Assembly: GCA_029866155.1 (NCBI GenBank)
Contig: JARWZW010000002.1
Location: 1-41,136 of the forward strand
Origin: Caulobacter sp.
GTDB taxonomy: Bacteria > Pseudomonadota > Alphaproteobacteria > Caulobacterales > Caulobacteraceae
Reading direction: 5' to 3'
DNA: 41,136 nt
Part shown: positions 8,655-17,823 of the stretch, one piece after another
Layout of the letters: every line of letters starts with the position of its first letter
Numbering within the stretch: position 1 is the first letter of the stretch
Notes under the pieces: generated by a model
The model's input: only the letters and a program-made list of their open reading frames with translations
Told to the model about the DNA's origin: nothing
Databases searched by the model: none
Position numbers and translations under genes: made by a program

Positions 8655-9410
8655 ATGACCGATCTAGTGCTGCGCGAGGACCGAGAGGGCGCCGCCATCC
8701 TGACCTTGAACCGGCCGGACAAGCTGAACAGTCTCAATGTCGAGCTCTTCCAGGCCCTGGACGCCCATGTCCGGGCCATCGCCGGCCAGACGGAGACTGT
8801 GGGCCTTGTCATCCTCAAAGGCGCCGGGCGCTGTTTCTCGGCAGGCCATGACCTGTCCGACATCGCCACGGGCGAGACGCTGCCGGCCCCCCACTACCAG
8901 GCCAGCGTCATCGAGCGGTTGGCCGACCTGCCGCAGCCAGTGATCACAGCGGTTCACAGCCATTGCTATACCGGCGCCCTGGAACTGGCCCTGGCCGGCG
9001 ACATCATCTTCGCCTCCGAAAATGCAAAATTCGGCGACACCCACGCCAAATGGGCCCTGACCCCTGTCTGGGGCCTCAGCCAGCGCCTGCCGCGCCGGGT
9101 CGGGACCTACAAGGCGCGTGAAATGATGGTGACCTGCCGGACCTATTCCGGGCGTCAGGCGGAGGCCATGGGCCTGGCCAATATCTGCGTTCCGGACGCC
9201 GAATTCGAAACCGGCCTTGCGGCCCTCACCGCCGAGATCCTCGCCAACAGCTGGTTCAGTCACCGGGCCAACAAGCGACTGGTGCGGGAAACCGACGGAC
9301 TGCCCCTGTCCACCGGCCTGGCCCATGAGGTCTATCGAGGCGAAGGGGTCGGGCCGGACATGTCCGCCCGGATCGCCGCCTTCACCAACAAGACGGCCAA
9401 GGTCAGCTAG
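8655..9410 (+). CDS. Enoyl-CoA hydratase/isomerase family protein
   Basis: A 251-residue crotonase-fold protein. The start at 8655 has a GGGAGGA ribosome-binding site. The oxyanion-hole segments are LNRPDKLNSLN and GAGRCFSAGHDLSDI. The first catalytic glutamate position is kept (Glu110 in GALELALAGD). The second, normally the E of AKFGxPE, is a histidine here (His130 in AKFGDTHAK). A classical hydratase needs both glutamates, so this may be an isomerase, a hydrolase or another crotonase-type enzyme. It is followed 50 bp later by a thiolase-like gene, which suggests a shared acyl-CoA pathway. Confidence 0.88.
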   Translation: MTDLVLREDREGAAILTLNRPDKLNSLNVELFQALDAHVRAIAGQTETVGLVILKGAGRCFSAGHDLSDIATGETLPAPHYQASVIERLADLPQPVITAVHSHCYTGALELALAGDIIFASENAKFGDTHAKWALTPVWGLSQRLPRRVGTYKAREMMVTCRTYSGRQAEAMGLANICVPDAEFETGLAALTAEILANSWFSHRANKRLVRETDGLPLSTGLAHEVYRGEGVGPDMSARIAAFTNKTAKVS

Positions 9411-9460
9411 ACCTTCGCCGCCTGGTCCCCAATCCCGCATCCAGCCTAAAAGATCGTCTC

Positions 9461-10972
9461 ATGACCACGCCCGACCGTATCCCCGTCATCATCGCCATCG
9501 GTGAAGTCACCGACCGTCCGCAACAGCCGGAACAGGCGCTGGAGCCCGTGGCCCTGATGGCCGAAGCGTTGCGCCGCGCAGACGCGGATGGCGGCGGCGG
9601 TCTGCTGGCCGAGATCGACACCCTCAGCCTGGTGGGCCAGATCACCTGGCCCTACGCCAACGCGGTGGGCCGGCTCTGCGAGCTGCTCGAGATCGCGCCC
9701 GCCCAGCCGGTCAATGCCAGCATGGGCGGCGAGACGCCCATCCGGCTTCTGCATGAGGCGGCCCTGCGGATCGCCAGCGGCGAGGGCCGCGTCTCGGCCA
9801 TCGTCGGCGGCGAGTCCATGCATGCCCTTGGCAAGGCGCGAAAGGCCGGAGCGACCCTGGACTGGACCCCGCCGGTCCCCCGCGACCAGGTGCCGCGCCT
9901 GGACGGCTCCTGGCTCAAGATCAGCCCGCAGTCCAAGGCCATGGGGGTGGTCAGCCCGACCCAGCTTTATCCGCTCTATGAAAACGCCTGGCAGGCCCAT
10001 GAAGGCCAGACGCCGGCCGAGGGTCGCAGGGCCGCTGCGGAGCTTTGGTCACTCTACGCCGCGGTCGCCGCCGAAAATCCCTTCGCCTGGATTCGCACAA
10101 ACCCCACTCCCGCGGAGATTGAAGCCGTTGGCCCCGCCAACCGGATGATCGCCTGGCCCTATCCCAAGCTGATGGTGGCCAACCCGACGGTCAACCAGTC
10201 AGCCGCCATCATCGTCACCAGCCTGGAACGGGCCCGGACCGCCGGAATCCCCGACGACCGCCTGGTCTATGTCTGGGGCGGGGCCAAGGCCGCAGAGGTC
10301 GATGACTATCTCTATCGCGACCGGTTCGATGGCTCGACCGCCCAGACGGCAGTGCTGGACAAGGCGGTTGAGGTGGCCGGGGGCGACTCCAGGGCCTTCG
10401 ACCATATCGAGCTCTACAGCTGTTTCCCGGTCGTCCCGAAAATGGCCCTGTCGGCCCTGGGCCTGCCGGCCGACACCACCCCCACCACAGCCGGAGGCAT
10501 CACCTTCTTTGGCGGGCCGATGAACAACTATATGAGCCACGCCATCTGCGGCATGGTTCGCAAGCTGCGGGAAAATCCTGGCGACATGGGTCTGCTCTAT
10601 GGCCAGGGCGGCTTCGTCAACAAGCACCATGCGGTGGTGGTCAGCGGCCGTCCGCCTGCCAGTCCGCTGGAGACCGATATCTCCGTCCAGGCCCATGCGG
10701 ACGAAACCCGGGGTCCGGTTCCGCCCTTGACCAACGACTATCAGGGCCCGGCGACCATCGAGACCTTCACCATCCTCTATGACCGGGAGGGCGAGGTGGA
10801 CCAGGGTGTCGTGGTGGCCCGGACCCCGGCGGGCGAGCGGCTGCTGGCCAGGGTCGAGCAGACCGACGCGGCCGGGCTCGCTGTCCTGACCCGGCTTGAC
10901 GCAACGGCCATCGGCGCGGCGGGCATGGTCAAGGCCAACGCCTCGGGCATGCTGCTCTGGACGGCCGCTTGA
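9461..10972 (+). CDS. Thiolase-like protein (TLP1/acetyl-CoA acetyltransferase-like) lacking the usual nucleophilic Cys
   Basis: A 503-residue thiolase-superfamily protein with the extra C-terminal domain found in thiolase-like protein type 1. Where classical thiolases have the nucleophilic cysteine (CASG...), this protein has PVNASMGGETPIRLL (residues about 83-97), with no cysteine. Downstream, HIELYSCFPVVPKMAL and YGQGGFVNKHHAVVV stand in for the NEAFA and CxG regions. The last 100 or so residues (from about 400) form the added domain, including TIETFTILYDREG. The family binds acyl-CoA, but true thiolase activity is doubtful. It sits behind an enoyl-CoA hydratase-like gene on the same strand. 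Confidence 0.85.
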   Translation: MTTPDRIPVIIAIGEVTDRPQQPEQALEPVALMAEALRRADADGGGGLLAEIDTLSLVGQITWPYANAVGRLCELLEIAPAQPVNASMGGETPIRLLHEAALRIASGEGRVSAIVGGESMHALGKARKAGATLDWTPPVPRDQVPRLDGSWLKISPQSKAMGVVSPTQLYPLYENAWQAHEGQTPAEGRRAAAELWSLYAAVAAENPFAWIRTNPTPAEIEAVGPANRMIAWPYPKLMVANPTVNQSAAIIVTSLERARTAGIPDDRLVYVWGGAKAAEVDDYLYRDRFDGSTAQTAVLDKAVEVAGGDSRAFDHIELYSCFPVVPKMALSALGLPADTTPTTAGGITFFGGPMNNYMSHAICGMVRKLRENPGDMGLLYGQGGFVNKHHAVVVSGRPPASPLETDISVQAHADETRGPVPPLTNDYQGPATIETFTILYDREGEVDQGVVVARTPAGERLLARVEQTDAAGLAVLTRLDATAIGAAGMVKANASGMLLWTAA

Positions 10973-10991
10973 GGGGAACTCGACTGGCGCC

Positions 10992-11005
10992 TTGACAAAG
11001 ATCAG
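10992..11005 (+). promoter_or_regulatory. FNR/FixK-like box upstream of the cytochrome c gene
   Basis: TTGACAAAGATCAG matches the CRP/FNR-superfamily site TTGAY-N4-RTCAA at all but the final base. It is centred about 85 bp upstream of the ATG of the small c-type cytochrome. This distance would suit an activator at about -41.5 with a roughly 45-nt leader. The regulator itself is not in the window, and the -10 element is not clear. Confidence 0.45.
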
Positions 11006-11083
11006 GGCGCCGGAGGCCGGACTGTGCTCTGGTCCTGTCTGCCCGTCCCTCCGCTGCGGAGCGGCGAGCGCCGGAGACTCGCC

Positions 11084-11461
11084 ATGTCCATCCTGACTGC
11101 CGCCTGGCCCTGCCGAGCCGCCCTCCTTCTGGGTCTGGTCGCCCTCGCCTCCGCCTGCGCCCCGGCCGCGCCGGTCAGGGAGGCGGTCTTTTCACCGCCT
11201 TCGACGATCCCGCCGTCACTCGAGAGGGGCCTGAGCCTGGCCAGCCGGGAATGCTCCCGTTGCCATTCCATCGCCGCGACCGGCGAAAGCCCTGCCCCCA
11301 TGGCGCCGCCGTTCCGGGATCTGGCGGCGACCCTGTCAGGTCCGGCCCTGGAACACCGGCTGCTGATGACCTCGGAACTTGGCCATTACGAAATGCGGCC
11401 TGCCGGCCTGGAAGGCGCTGATCTCCGCGACCTGGCCGCCTATGTCGACAGCCTTGGCTGA
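11084..11461 (+). CDS. Small c-type cytochrome, probable exported protein
   Basis: A 125-residue exported single-haem cytochrome. The N-terminus is a hydrophobic signal (RAALLLGLVALASAC); the ASAC ending resembles a lipobox but lacks leucine at -3, so it may be either a lipoprotein or cleaved by signal peptidase I. Covalent haem attachment is shown by CSRCH, and the methionine in HYEMRPAGL is the likely sixth ligand. The C-terminal LRDLAAYVDSLG is the usual closing helix of class I cytochromes c. The start at 11084 was chosen because the longer frame adds residues upstream of the signal peptide. An FNR/FixK-like box lies upstream, so oxygen-responsive control is plausible. Confidence 0.87.
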   Translation: MSILTAAWPCRAALLLGLVALASACAPAAPVREAVFSPPSTIPPSLERGLSLASRECSRCHSIAATGESPAPMAPPFRDLAATLSGPALEHRLLMTSELGHYEMRPAGLEGADLRDLAAYVDSLG

Positions 11462-11502
11462 GCCGCCCTCGCCGGGAGAGAATTCCGGAACCGGCGAGGC
11501 CC

Positions 11503-12975
11503 CTACCCTGCCGCCGTCGCCACCAGCCGCGCATAGAAGGTCGTCATTCGGCTGAGGTTTTCCAGGGTCATCTTCTCATTGGTGCCATGGATCATGCCCA
11601 GGTCCTTGACCGAGGCGACCAGGGGCTGGAAGCGGTAGATGTCGCTGGCGATCGGGGTCATGTAGCGGCTGTCCGTGCCGGCCGTGACCAGGCCAGGAGC
11701 CACAGGCACCGTCCCTCCGTCCGAGGCCAGGGCCGCGACAAGCTTCCATCCGTCCGATTCCGTGGAGGACACCGGCGAAGGGCTGTTGGGCGGCCGGTCC
11801 CAGTCCATCACCACATTCAGGCCCCGGGTCACCTGCCGGGCCCGGGCGATCACCTCGTCCGGAGTCTGTCCCGGGGCGATGCGGTAGTTGATCCAGGCCG
11901 TGGCGTCCTGCGGCAGGACATTTTCCTTGGGGCTGCCCTTCAGCATGGTCGGGGCGATGGTCGTGTGCAGGGTGGCGGCGCCGGCCGGGGTGGCGCCGAT
12001 CTGGCTCACCAGCAGGGGGCCGAACAACCATTCATTGGCCGCCGCCATCCGCACGACAAACGAGGCCTCGGGCGCGATGGCCCTGACCATCTGGGCGCCC
12101 GGCCCCTGGAATTTCATGGGAAAGGCGTTGTCGGTGATCGCCGTGATCGCCCGGGCCAGGACCTGGACACCGGTTTCCTTCGGCGGGGCGGAGGAATGGC
12201 CGCCGGTCGCCGGGGCCGTGACCCTCAGGGTCGCATAGCCCTTTTCGGCAATACCGACGATGGCCACCGGCCGACCCAGCAGCGGGAAGTCCGCCACGGT
12301 CGCCATGCCCTCATCCAGGACGAAATAGGCCTGGACTCCGCGCGATTTCAAAAGGTCGGCCGCCGCCCGGGCGCCGGAACCGCCAGCCTCCTCGTCATGG
12401 CCGGACACGATGATGACCGTCCGGCGGGGCTTGAAGCCAGCCTTCGCAAGAGCCTCCACCCCTTCGAACAGGGTGACAAGGCTGCCCTTGTCATCGACCG
12501 AGCCACGGCCCCAGACCGCGCCATCGGCAATAACCCCGTCAAAGGCCGGGTGGGTCCAGTCCTTTTCAGAGCCCGGGGTGATCGGCACCACATCCTGGTG
12601 GGCCATCAGGACCACAGGCTTCAGGGCCGGGTCAGAGCCGGTCCAGCTATAGACCAGGGTGTGGCCGGCCACGATGTCCCGCTTCAGAACCGCATGGCTG
12701 GCGGGATAGGTGGCGGCCAGCCAGTCATGCAACCGCTCCCATTCGGCCCACTGGTTCTCGGCCTTGTCCTGGTGGCTGATGGTGCGGATCTGGATGGCCT
12801 GGGACAGGTGCACCGCTGCAGCGGCCTGATCGATGACCGGGGCCGGCGCCAGCTTCACTGCGGCCAGATCGACGGCCGCCGGGGCGCGATAGGTGAGGGT
12901 GCGAAACAGGACGACGCCCACAAGCAGGACCACAAGGGCGCCGATCCCCAATCCCAGCCTGGCCAACAGCTTCAT
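11503..12975 (-). CDS. M20 family metallopeptidase, membrane-anchored (CPS1-like)
   Basis: A 490-residue zinc carboxypeptidase/dipeptidase of family M20. It starts at 12975 with a GGGAGGA ribosome-binding site, and residues about 3-26 form a single membrane anchor (LLARLGLGIGALVVLLVGVV), so the catalytic part is probably periplasmic. Metal-site motifs are present in order: LMAHQDVVPI, WGRGSVDDKGS, GHDEEAGGSGA and VLDEGM, with GHSSAPPKE in the dimerisation (lid) domain. It resembles the yeast carboxypeptidase S-type subgroup with a membrane anchor. The peptide substrate is unknown. It is divergent from the glycine riboswitch. Confidence 0.9.
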   Translation of the reverse strand: MKLLARLGLGIGALVVLLVGVVLFRTLTYRAPAAVDLAAVKLAPAPVIDQAAAAVHLSQAIQIRTISHQDKAENQWAEWERLHDWLAATYPASHAVLKRDIVAGHTLVYSWTGSDPALKPVVLMAHQDVVPITPGSEKDWTHPAFDGVIADGAVWGRGSVDDKGSLVTLFEGVEALAKAGFKPRRTVIIVSGHDEEAGGSGARAAADLLKSRGVQAYFVLDEGMATVADFPLLGRPVAIVGIAEKGYATLRVTAPATGGHSSAPPKETGVQVLARAITAITDNAFPMKFQGPGAQMVRAIAPEASFVVRMAAANEWLFGPLLVSQIGATPAGAATLHTTIAPTMLKGSPKENVLPQDATAWINYRIAPGQTPDEVIARARQVTRGLNVVMDWDRPPNSPSPVSSTESDGWKLVAALASDGGTVPVAPGLVTAGTDSRYMTPIASDIYRFQPLVASVKDLGMIHGTNEKMTLENLSRMTTFYARLVATAAG

Positions 12976-13130
12976 GGCAAGATCCTCCCCGATCCTTGAT
13001 GTCCCGGGACAGTAGAGGGCCGACCCTCGCCTCTGCAACCACGTCGGACAGAGGCGGTGGGGACAGGCGCGACAGAGCTGCCTTTTTCCGGGCGATAGCG
13101 GCGGTGGCGAGGCCTGGCCCCTTCGCCGCC

Positions 13131-13136
13131 TTGACT
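13131..13136 (+). promoter_or_regulatory. Candidate -35 element for the glycine riboswitch/gcv operon
   Basis: TTGACT lies about 30 bp before the first aptamer begins, where a -35 hexamer would be expected. I cannot identify a convincing -10 element (the region around 13155 reads ACCTAC), so this is only a pointer to the likely promoter. Confidence 0.3.
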
Positions 13137-13163
13137 CCCCGCCGCGGCTCAAGCACCTACGGG

Positions 13164-13362
13164 TAGCTCTCGCGGGAGACATCGGGATTCTTCATCCCGA
13201 GGCCGAAGGCGCAACCGCCCCGGAAACGCTCAGGCAAAAGGACCGCGCGAGCCTAGAAACGCTGGAAAGAGCCGCGGCATGCGGTTCGCCGAAGGAGCAA
13301 GGACCCCTGGCCATTGGCCGGCCCGGTTCGAAATCTCTCAGGCCCAAGGACAGCGGGGGCGA
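13164..13362 (+). ncRNA. Tandem glycine riboswitch
   Basis: Two consecutive glycine aptamers lie in the leader of the glycine cleavage operon. Aptamer 1 (about 13166-13250) has CTCGCGGGAGA, then GGCCGAAGGCGCAACCG and CGCTCAGGCAAAAGGACCG. Aptamer 2 (about 13258-13362) has GGAAAGAG, then TCGCCGAAGGAGCAAG and CTCTCAGGCCCAAGGACAG. These GCCGAAGGnGCAA and CTCAGGCnnAAGGAC blocks are the conserved glycine-binding core. The short linker between the aptamers is typical of the cooperative tandem form. It ends about 50 nt before the gcvT start, where the expression platform would control initiation or transcription, normally switching the operon on with glycine. Confidence 0.93.
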
Positions 13363-13414
13363 AACGACCGGCATGTCGCCGGGCGTGACGCGATGACCCC
13401 GTGGAGCCGACAGC

Positions 13415-14527
13415 GTGAGCGACAAAGCCCTCAAGACGACCCCGCTCCACCAGGCCCATCTGGAGGCCGGCGCCCGCATGGTGCCCTTCGCCGGCTATTC
13501 CATGCCGGTGCAGTACAGCGACGGGGTGCTGAAGGAGCATCTCTGGACCCGGGCCCATGCCGGTCTGTTCGATGTCAGCCATATGGGCCAGGCCCGGCTG
13601 CGGGGCGTATCGCCCCTTTCAGCCTTCGAGGATGTCACGCCGGGTGACTTCATCGGCCTTGCCCCTGGAAAGCAGCGCTACAGCCTGCTGCTCAACAACT
13701 AGGGCGGAATTGTCGATGACCTGATGGGCGCCCGTCCGGACGGGGATGGCCTGTTCGTGGTGGTCAATGGCGCCTGCAAGGACGGCGATTTCGCCTTCAT
13801 CGACGACGAACTGGCAGGACAGGTGAAGATCGAACGGCTGGAGGACCGCGCCCTGCTGGCCCTGCAGGGGCCGGACGCCGCCACCGCCCTGGCCGCCCAT
13901 GCGCCGGACATCGCCGGAATGGTCTTCATGGAATGCCGGAGCATGACGGCCTTCGGCCAGGACGCCATCATTTCCCGTTCCGGCTATACCGGCGAGGACG
14001 GGTTCGAGATCTCGGTTCCTGCAGAGGCGGCCCGGTCCGTCTGGGACAGCCTTCTGGCCGATTCCCGGGTGAAGCCGGTGGGCCTGGGGGCCCGGGATTC
14101 CCTCCGCCTGGAAGCCGGGCTGCCGCTCTATGGCCATGACATCGACGGAACCACCAGCCCCGTCGAGGCGGCCCTGACCTTTGCCGTGGCCCGCAAGCGC
14201 CGCGACGCCGGGGACTTCCCGGGGGCGGCCAGGATCACCCGCGAGCTGGCGGAAGGTCCGTCTCGCCTGCGGGTCGGACTGCGCATCCTCGAAGGCGCCC
14301 CGGCGCGGGAGGGCGCCGACATCGCTGACGGAAACGGGGCGGTGATTGGCCGGGTCACCAGCGGCGGCTTTGCCCCGTCCCTCGGCTGCGCCATCGCCAT
14401 GGGATACGTCCCGCCCGCCCATGCCGCCGTCGGAACCCGCCTCAACGTCCTGGTCCGTGGCAGGGCCGGCGCCGCCGAGGTCGTGGCCATGCCCTTTGTT
14501 CCCCATCGCTATGTCCGCAAGCCCTGA
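13415..14527 (+). pseudogene. gcvT: Glycine cleavage T protein, interrupted by an in-frame amber codon
   Basis: Aminomethyltransferase of the glycine cleavage system, which passes the methylene group from lipoyl-GcvH to tetrahydrofolate. Translation would start at GTG 13415 (GGAG upstream) and give a normal N-terminus (TPLHQAHLEAGARMVPFAGYSMPVQY, FDVSHMGQ). After YSLLLNN a TAG codon stands at 13700-13702. The same frame continues without a shift as GGIVDDLMGARP and runs through the rest of GcvT to 14527 (SGYTGEDGFEISVP, GLGARDSLRLEAGLPLYGHD, MGYVPP). Ignoring TAG, the product would be about 370 residues, the family norm. The catalytic Asp of the DDL motif lies after the stop, so the 95-residue fragment cannot be active. 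A single CAG-to-TAG change or a sequencing error explains it. An ATG at 13724 could restart a 267-residue piece. Confidence 0.88.
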
Positions 14528-14541
14528 GCCAGGAGAGCCCC

Positions 14542-14907
14542 ATGCGTTTCACCAAGGATCATGAGTGGGTCGTCGTCGAGGACGGCGTGGCCACGGTCGG
14601 TATCACCGCCTATGCAGCCGAACAGCTGGGCGATGTGGTGTTTGTCGAAACCCCCGATGTCGGCAAGACCGTCGCCCAGGGCGAGGGCTTCGCCGTGGTC
14701 GAAAGCGTCAAGGCCGCCAGCGATGTCTATGCCCCGGTCTCCGGCGAGGTGGTCGAGACCAATGCCGGCCTGGGAGACTCGCCAGAAACCGTCAACGCCG
14801 ATCCCGAACAGGGCGGCTGGTTCGCCCGGGTCCGGTTGAGCGACCCCGCCCAGGTCGAGGCCCTGATGGACCGGGCCGCCTATGACGCCTATCTGGGGAC
14901 CCTCTGA
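14542..14907 (+). CDS. gcvH: Glycine cleavage system H protein
   Basis: The lipoyl-carrying shuttle protein of the glycine cleavage complex, 121 residues. The lipoylation site is Lys57 in [15 protein letters not shown]. The N-terminal RFTKDHEWV and the central [18 protein letters not shown] are family signatures. It starts 14 bp after the gcvT frame ends, with AGGAG ahead of the ATG, so it can be translated independently of the interrupted gcvT. Confidence 0.97.
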   Translation: MRFTKDHEWVVVEDGVATVGITAYAAEQLGDVVFVETPDVGKTVAQGEGFAVVESVKAASDVYAPVSGEVVETNAGLGDSPETVNADPEQGGWFARVRLSDPAQVEALMDRAAYDAYLGTL

Positions 14908-14911
14908 AACC

Positions 14912-16255
14912 ATGCGCTACCTGCCCCTGACTGCTGATGATCGCCACCAGATGCTGGCCGTGATCGGCGCCGAAAGCATCGACGCCCTGTTTGTCGATGT
15001 GCCTGCTTCGGCCGTGTTGCCGGGCCCGGTGGACCTGCCACGGGTGGCCGGCGAGATAGAGGTCGAGCGCGAGTTGTCCGCCCTGGCGGCGCGCAACAGG
15101 GCCGCTGGCTCAGGGCCGTTCTTTTGTGGCGCGGGCGCCTATCGCCACCATGTGCCGGCCACGGTGGACCATATCATCCAGAGGTCGGAGTTTCTGACCA
15201 GCTACACCCCCTATCAGCCGGAGATCGCCCAGGGCACCCTTCAGGTGCTGTTCGAGTTCCAGACCCAGGTCGCCGCCCTGACCGGGATGGAGGTGGCCAA
15301 CGCCTCCCTCTATGACGGCTCGACCGCCGCCGCCGAGGCGGTGATGATGGCCAGCCGGGTCACCCGGCGCGGCCACGCGATCCTGTCCGGAGGCGTTCAC
15401 CCCCACTATGTCCGCACCATTGAGACGCTGGCCCATGTCGCCGGGGTGACGACCGAGCGCCTGGCCCCCGCCGTGGACGCCGAGGATGCGGTGATCGCCC
15501 GGATCACCCCCCAGACCGCCTGTGTCGTGGTCCAGACCCCCAACATCTTTGGAACCGCCACCGATGTTTCGAAGATTGCCCAGGCCGCCCACGCCGCCGG
15601 GGCTCTGCTGATCGTGGTGACCACCGAGGCCGTGTCCTATGGCCTGCTGAAGTCGCCCGGCGACATGGGCGCCGACATCGCCGTTGCAGAAGGCCAGTCC
15701 ATCGGCAACGCCCTGAACTTCGGGGGGCCCTATGTCGGGCTGTTCGCCTGCCGGGAAAAGCTGGTGCGCCAGGCGCCGGGCCGTCTTTGCGGCGAGACCG
15801 TCGACGCCGATGGCCGCCGGGGCTTTGTGCTGACCCTGTCGACCCGGGAGCAGCATATCCGGCGGGACAAGGCCACCTCCAACATCTGCACCAATTCCGG
15901 ACTCTGCGCCCTGGCCTTCAGCATCCACATGTCGCTGCTGGGAGAACAGGGCCTGCGCCGTCTGGCCCTGCTCAACCACCAGCAGGCCCTGCGCACCCGC
16001 GACGCCCTGGCCAGCGTGCCCGGGGTCGAGATCCTGACCCGCCGGTTCTTCAACGAGTTCGCCGTGCGGCTGCCGGTTCCCGCCGCCGAGGCCGTCGAGG
16101 CCCTGGCCCGGCGCGGCGTCCTGGCCGGCGTGCCCTACAGCCGGCTGGCCCCGGAGGCAGGGCTCGAAGATGTCCTGCTGGTCTGCGCGACCGAGACCGT
16201 GACCGACGACGACATCAACGCCTTCCGGCTGGCCCTGACCGAGGTTCTGTCATGA
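14912..16255 (+). CDS. gcvPA: Glycine decarboxylase P protein, subunit 1
   Basis: The N-terminal half of the split, PLP-dependent glycine dehydrogenase, 447 residues. It begins [15 protein letters not shown], and family blocks include [64 protein letters not shown], and [29 protein letters not shown]. The start at ATG 14912, 4 bp after gcvH, is preferred over an in-frame extension that overlaps gcvH. Its stop overlaps the gcvPB start (ATGA), which indicates translational coupling. Confidence 0.96.
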   Translation: MRYLPLTADDRHQMLAVIGAESIDALFVDVPASAVLPGPVDLPRVAGEIEVERELSALAARNRAAGSGPFFCGAGAYRHHVPATVDHIIQRSEFLTSYTPYQPEIAQGTLQVLFEFQTQVAALTGMEVANASLYDGSTAAAEAVMMASRVTRRGHAILSGGVHPHYVRTIETLAHVAGVTTERLAPAVDAEDAVIARITPQTACVVVQTPNIFGTATDVSKIAQAAHAAGALLIVVTTEAVSYGLLKSPGDMGADIAVAEGQSIGNALNFGGPYVGLFACREKLVRQAPGRLCGETVDADGRRGFVLTLSTREQHIRRDKATSNICTNSGLCALAFSIHMSLLGEQGLRRLALLNHQQALRTRDALASVPGVEILTRRFFNEFAVRLPVPAAEAVEALARRGVLAGVPYSRLAPEAGLEDVLLVCATETVTDDDINAFRLALTEVLS

Positions 16256-17823
16256 GCATGAACAGCGTGGGACGCCCCACCGCCCCCAACAGCGACGCCG
16301 GAACCGGGGCCTTCGCCTCCCTGACGGGCGGCCGCGGCCTGTTGCAGGATGAGGCGCTGATCTTCGAGCGGGACGGCTGGTTCAAGACCGGGGTTGATCT
16401 GCCCGAGCCTGACCTGCCGGCAGACGATCTTGGCGATCTGGTGCGGCAGGAGGCCATAGGCCTGCCTGGCCTCTCCGAGCCCGAGGCCATGCGCCACTAT
16501 GTGCGGCTCAGCCAGAAGAACCACGCCATCGACCTTGCGCTCTATCCGCTGGGCAGTTGCACCATGAAACATAACCCCCGGCTCAACGAGAAGCTGGCGC
16601 GGTTGCCGGGCTTTGCCGACATCCACCCCCTGCAGCCGCAGTCGACGGTTCCAGGGGCGCTGGAACTGATGGATCGCCTGGCCCATTGGTTGAAGACCCT
16701 CACCGGCATGCCGGCCGTGGCCCTGACCCCCAAGGCCGGCGCCCATGGCGAACTCTGCGGCATCCTGGCCATCCGGGCGGCCCATGAAGCCCGGGGCGAC
16801 GCCGCCCGCAAGGTGGTGCTGGTTCCGACCAGCGCCCATGGCACCAATCCGGCGACCGCCGCCTTTGTCGGCTATACGGTCCGCGAAATCGCCCAGACCT
16901 CAGACGGCCGGGTCGATCTGGCCGATCTGGAGGCAAGGCTGGGCCCGGATGTGGCGGCCATCATGGTCACCAATCCCAATACCTGCGGGCTGTTCGAGCG
17001 GGACATCGTCGAGATCGCCCGGCTGACCCATGCGGCGGGGGCGTTCTTCTACTGCGATGGGGCCAATTTCAACGCCATCGTCGGCCGGGTGCGGCCGGGC
17101 GACCTGGGCGTCGACGCCATGCATATCAACCTGCACAAGACCTTCTCCACGCCCCATGGCGGCGGCGGTCCGGGCGCAGGTCCCGTAGTGCTCAGTGAAG
17201 CCCTGGCCCCGTTCGCGCCGGCCCCCTGGCTGGTCCATGGCCCGGACGGACTGGCCCTGACCGAACATGAGACGGCGGAAGCGGGCCGCGCCTTTGGCCG
17301 GATGAGCGCCTTCCATGGCCAGATGGGCATGTTTGTCCGGGCCTATGCCTATATGCGCAGCCACGGGGCCGACGGCCTGCGGCAAGTGGCCGAGGACGCC
17401 GTCCTCAACGCCAACTATCTGAAGGCCCGGCTTTCAGACGTTATGAGCCCGGCCTTCCCCGACGGGCCCTGCATGCATGAGGCGCTGTTCGACGATAGTT
17501 GGCTTGAAGGGACCGGGGTCACCACCCTCGACTTCGCCAAGGCCATGATCGACGAGGGCTTCCACCCCATGACCATGTATTTCCCCCTGGTCGTTCACGG
17601 CGCCATGCTGATCGAGCCAACGGAGACCGAATCCCGCCAGGAACTGGACCGGTTCGTGGAGGCCCTGCGCGCCCTGGCCGGGGCGGTCCGGGCGGGCGAC
17701 GTCGAGCGGTTCCGGGGCGCGCCCCATCTTGCCCCCCTCCGCCGGCTCGACGAGACCCTGGCGGCCCGCAAACCGCGTCTCCGCTGGCGCCCGGAGGCAG
17801 TCCAGACCCTCGCAGCGGAGTGA
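16252..17823 (+). CDS. gcvPB: Glycine decarboxylase P protein, subunit 2
   Basis: The C-terminal, PLP-binding half of the split glycine dehydrogenase, 523 residues. The PLP lysine is Lys296 in [20 protein letters not shown]. Other family blocks are [50 protein letters not shown] and [10 protein letters not shown]. It overlaps gcvPA by 4 bp and is the last gene of the gcv operon. It is intact, as are gcvH and gcvPA, so gcvT is the only damaged member. Confidence 0.97.
   Translation: MSMNSVGRPTAPNSDAGTGAFASLTGGRGLLQDEALIFERDGWFKTGVDLPEPDLPADDLGDLVRQEAIGLPGLSEPEAMRHYVRLSQKNHAIDLALYPLGSCTMKHNPRLNEKLARLPGFADIHPLQPQSTVPGALELMDRLAHWLKTLTGMPAVALTPKAGAHGELCGILAIRAAHEARGDAARKVVLVPTSAHGTNPATAAFVGYTVREIAQTSDGRVDLADLEARLGPDVAAIMVTNPNTCGLFERDIVEIARLTHAAGAFFYCDGANFNAIVGRVRPGDLGVDAMHINLHKTFSTPHGGGGPGAGPVVLSEALAPFAPAPWLVHGPDGLALTEHETAEAGRAFGRMSAFHGQMGMFVRAYAYMRSHGADGLRQVAEDAVLNANYLKARLSDVMSPAFPDGPCMHEALFDDSWLEGTGVTTLDFAKAMIDEGFHPMTMYFPLVVHGAMLIEPTETESRQELDRFVEALRALAGAVRAGDVERFRGAPHLAPLRRLDETLAARKPRLRWRPEAVQTLAAE

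Noticed and set aside
13700..13702. Amber codon in gcvT read as sense (genetic recoding or pyrrolysine).
   Set aside because: Other genes in the window use TAG as a normal stop (sorbosone dehydrogenase, enoyl-CoA hydratase, M20 peptidase, peroxiredoxin), so TAG is not recoded. Pyrrolysine is known from methylamine methyltransferases, not GcvT, and nothing nearby suggests its machinery.
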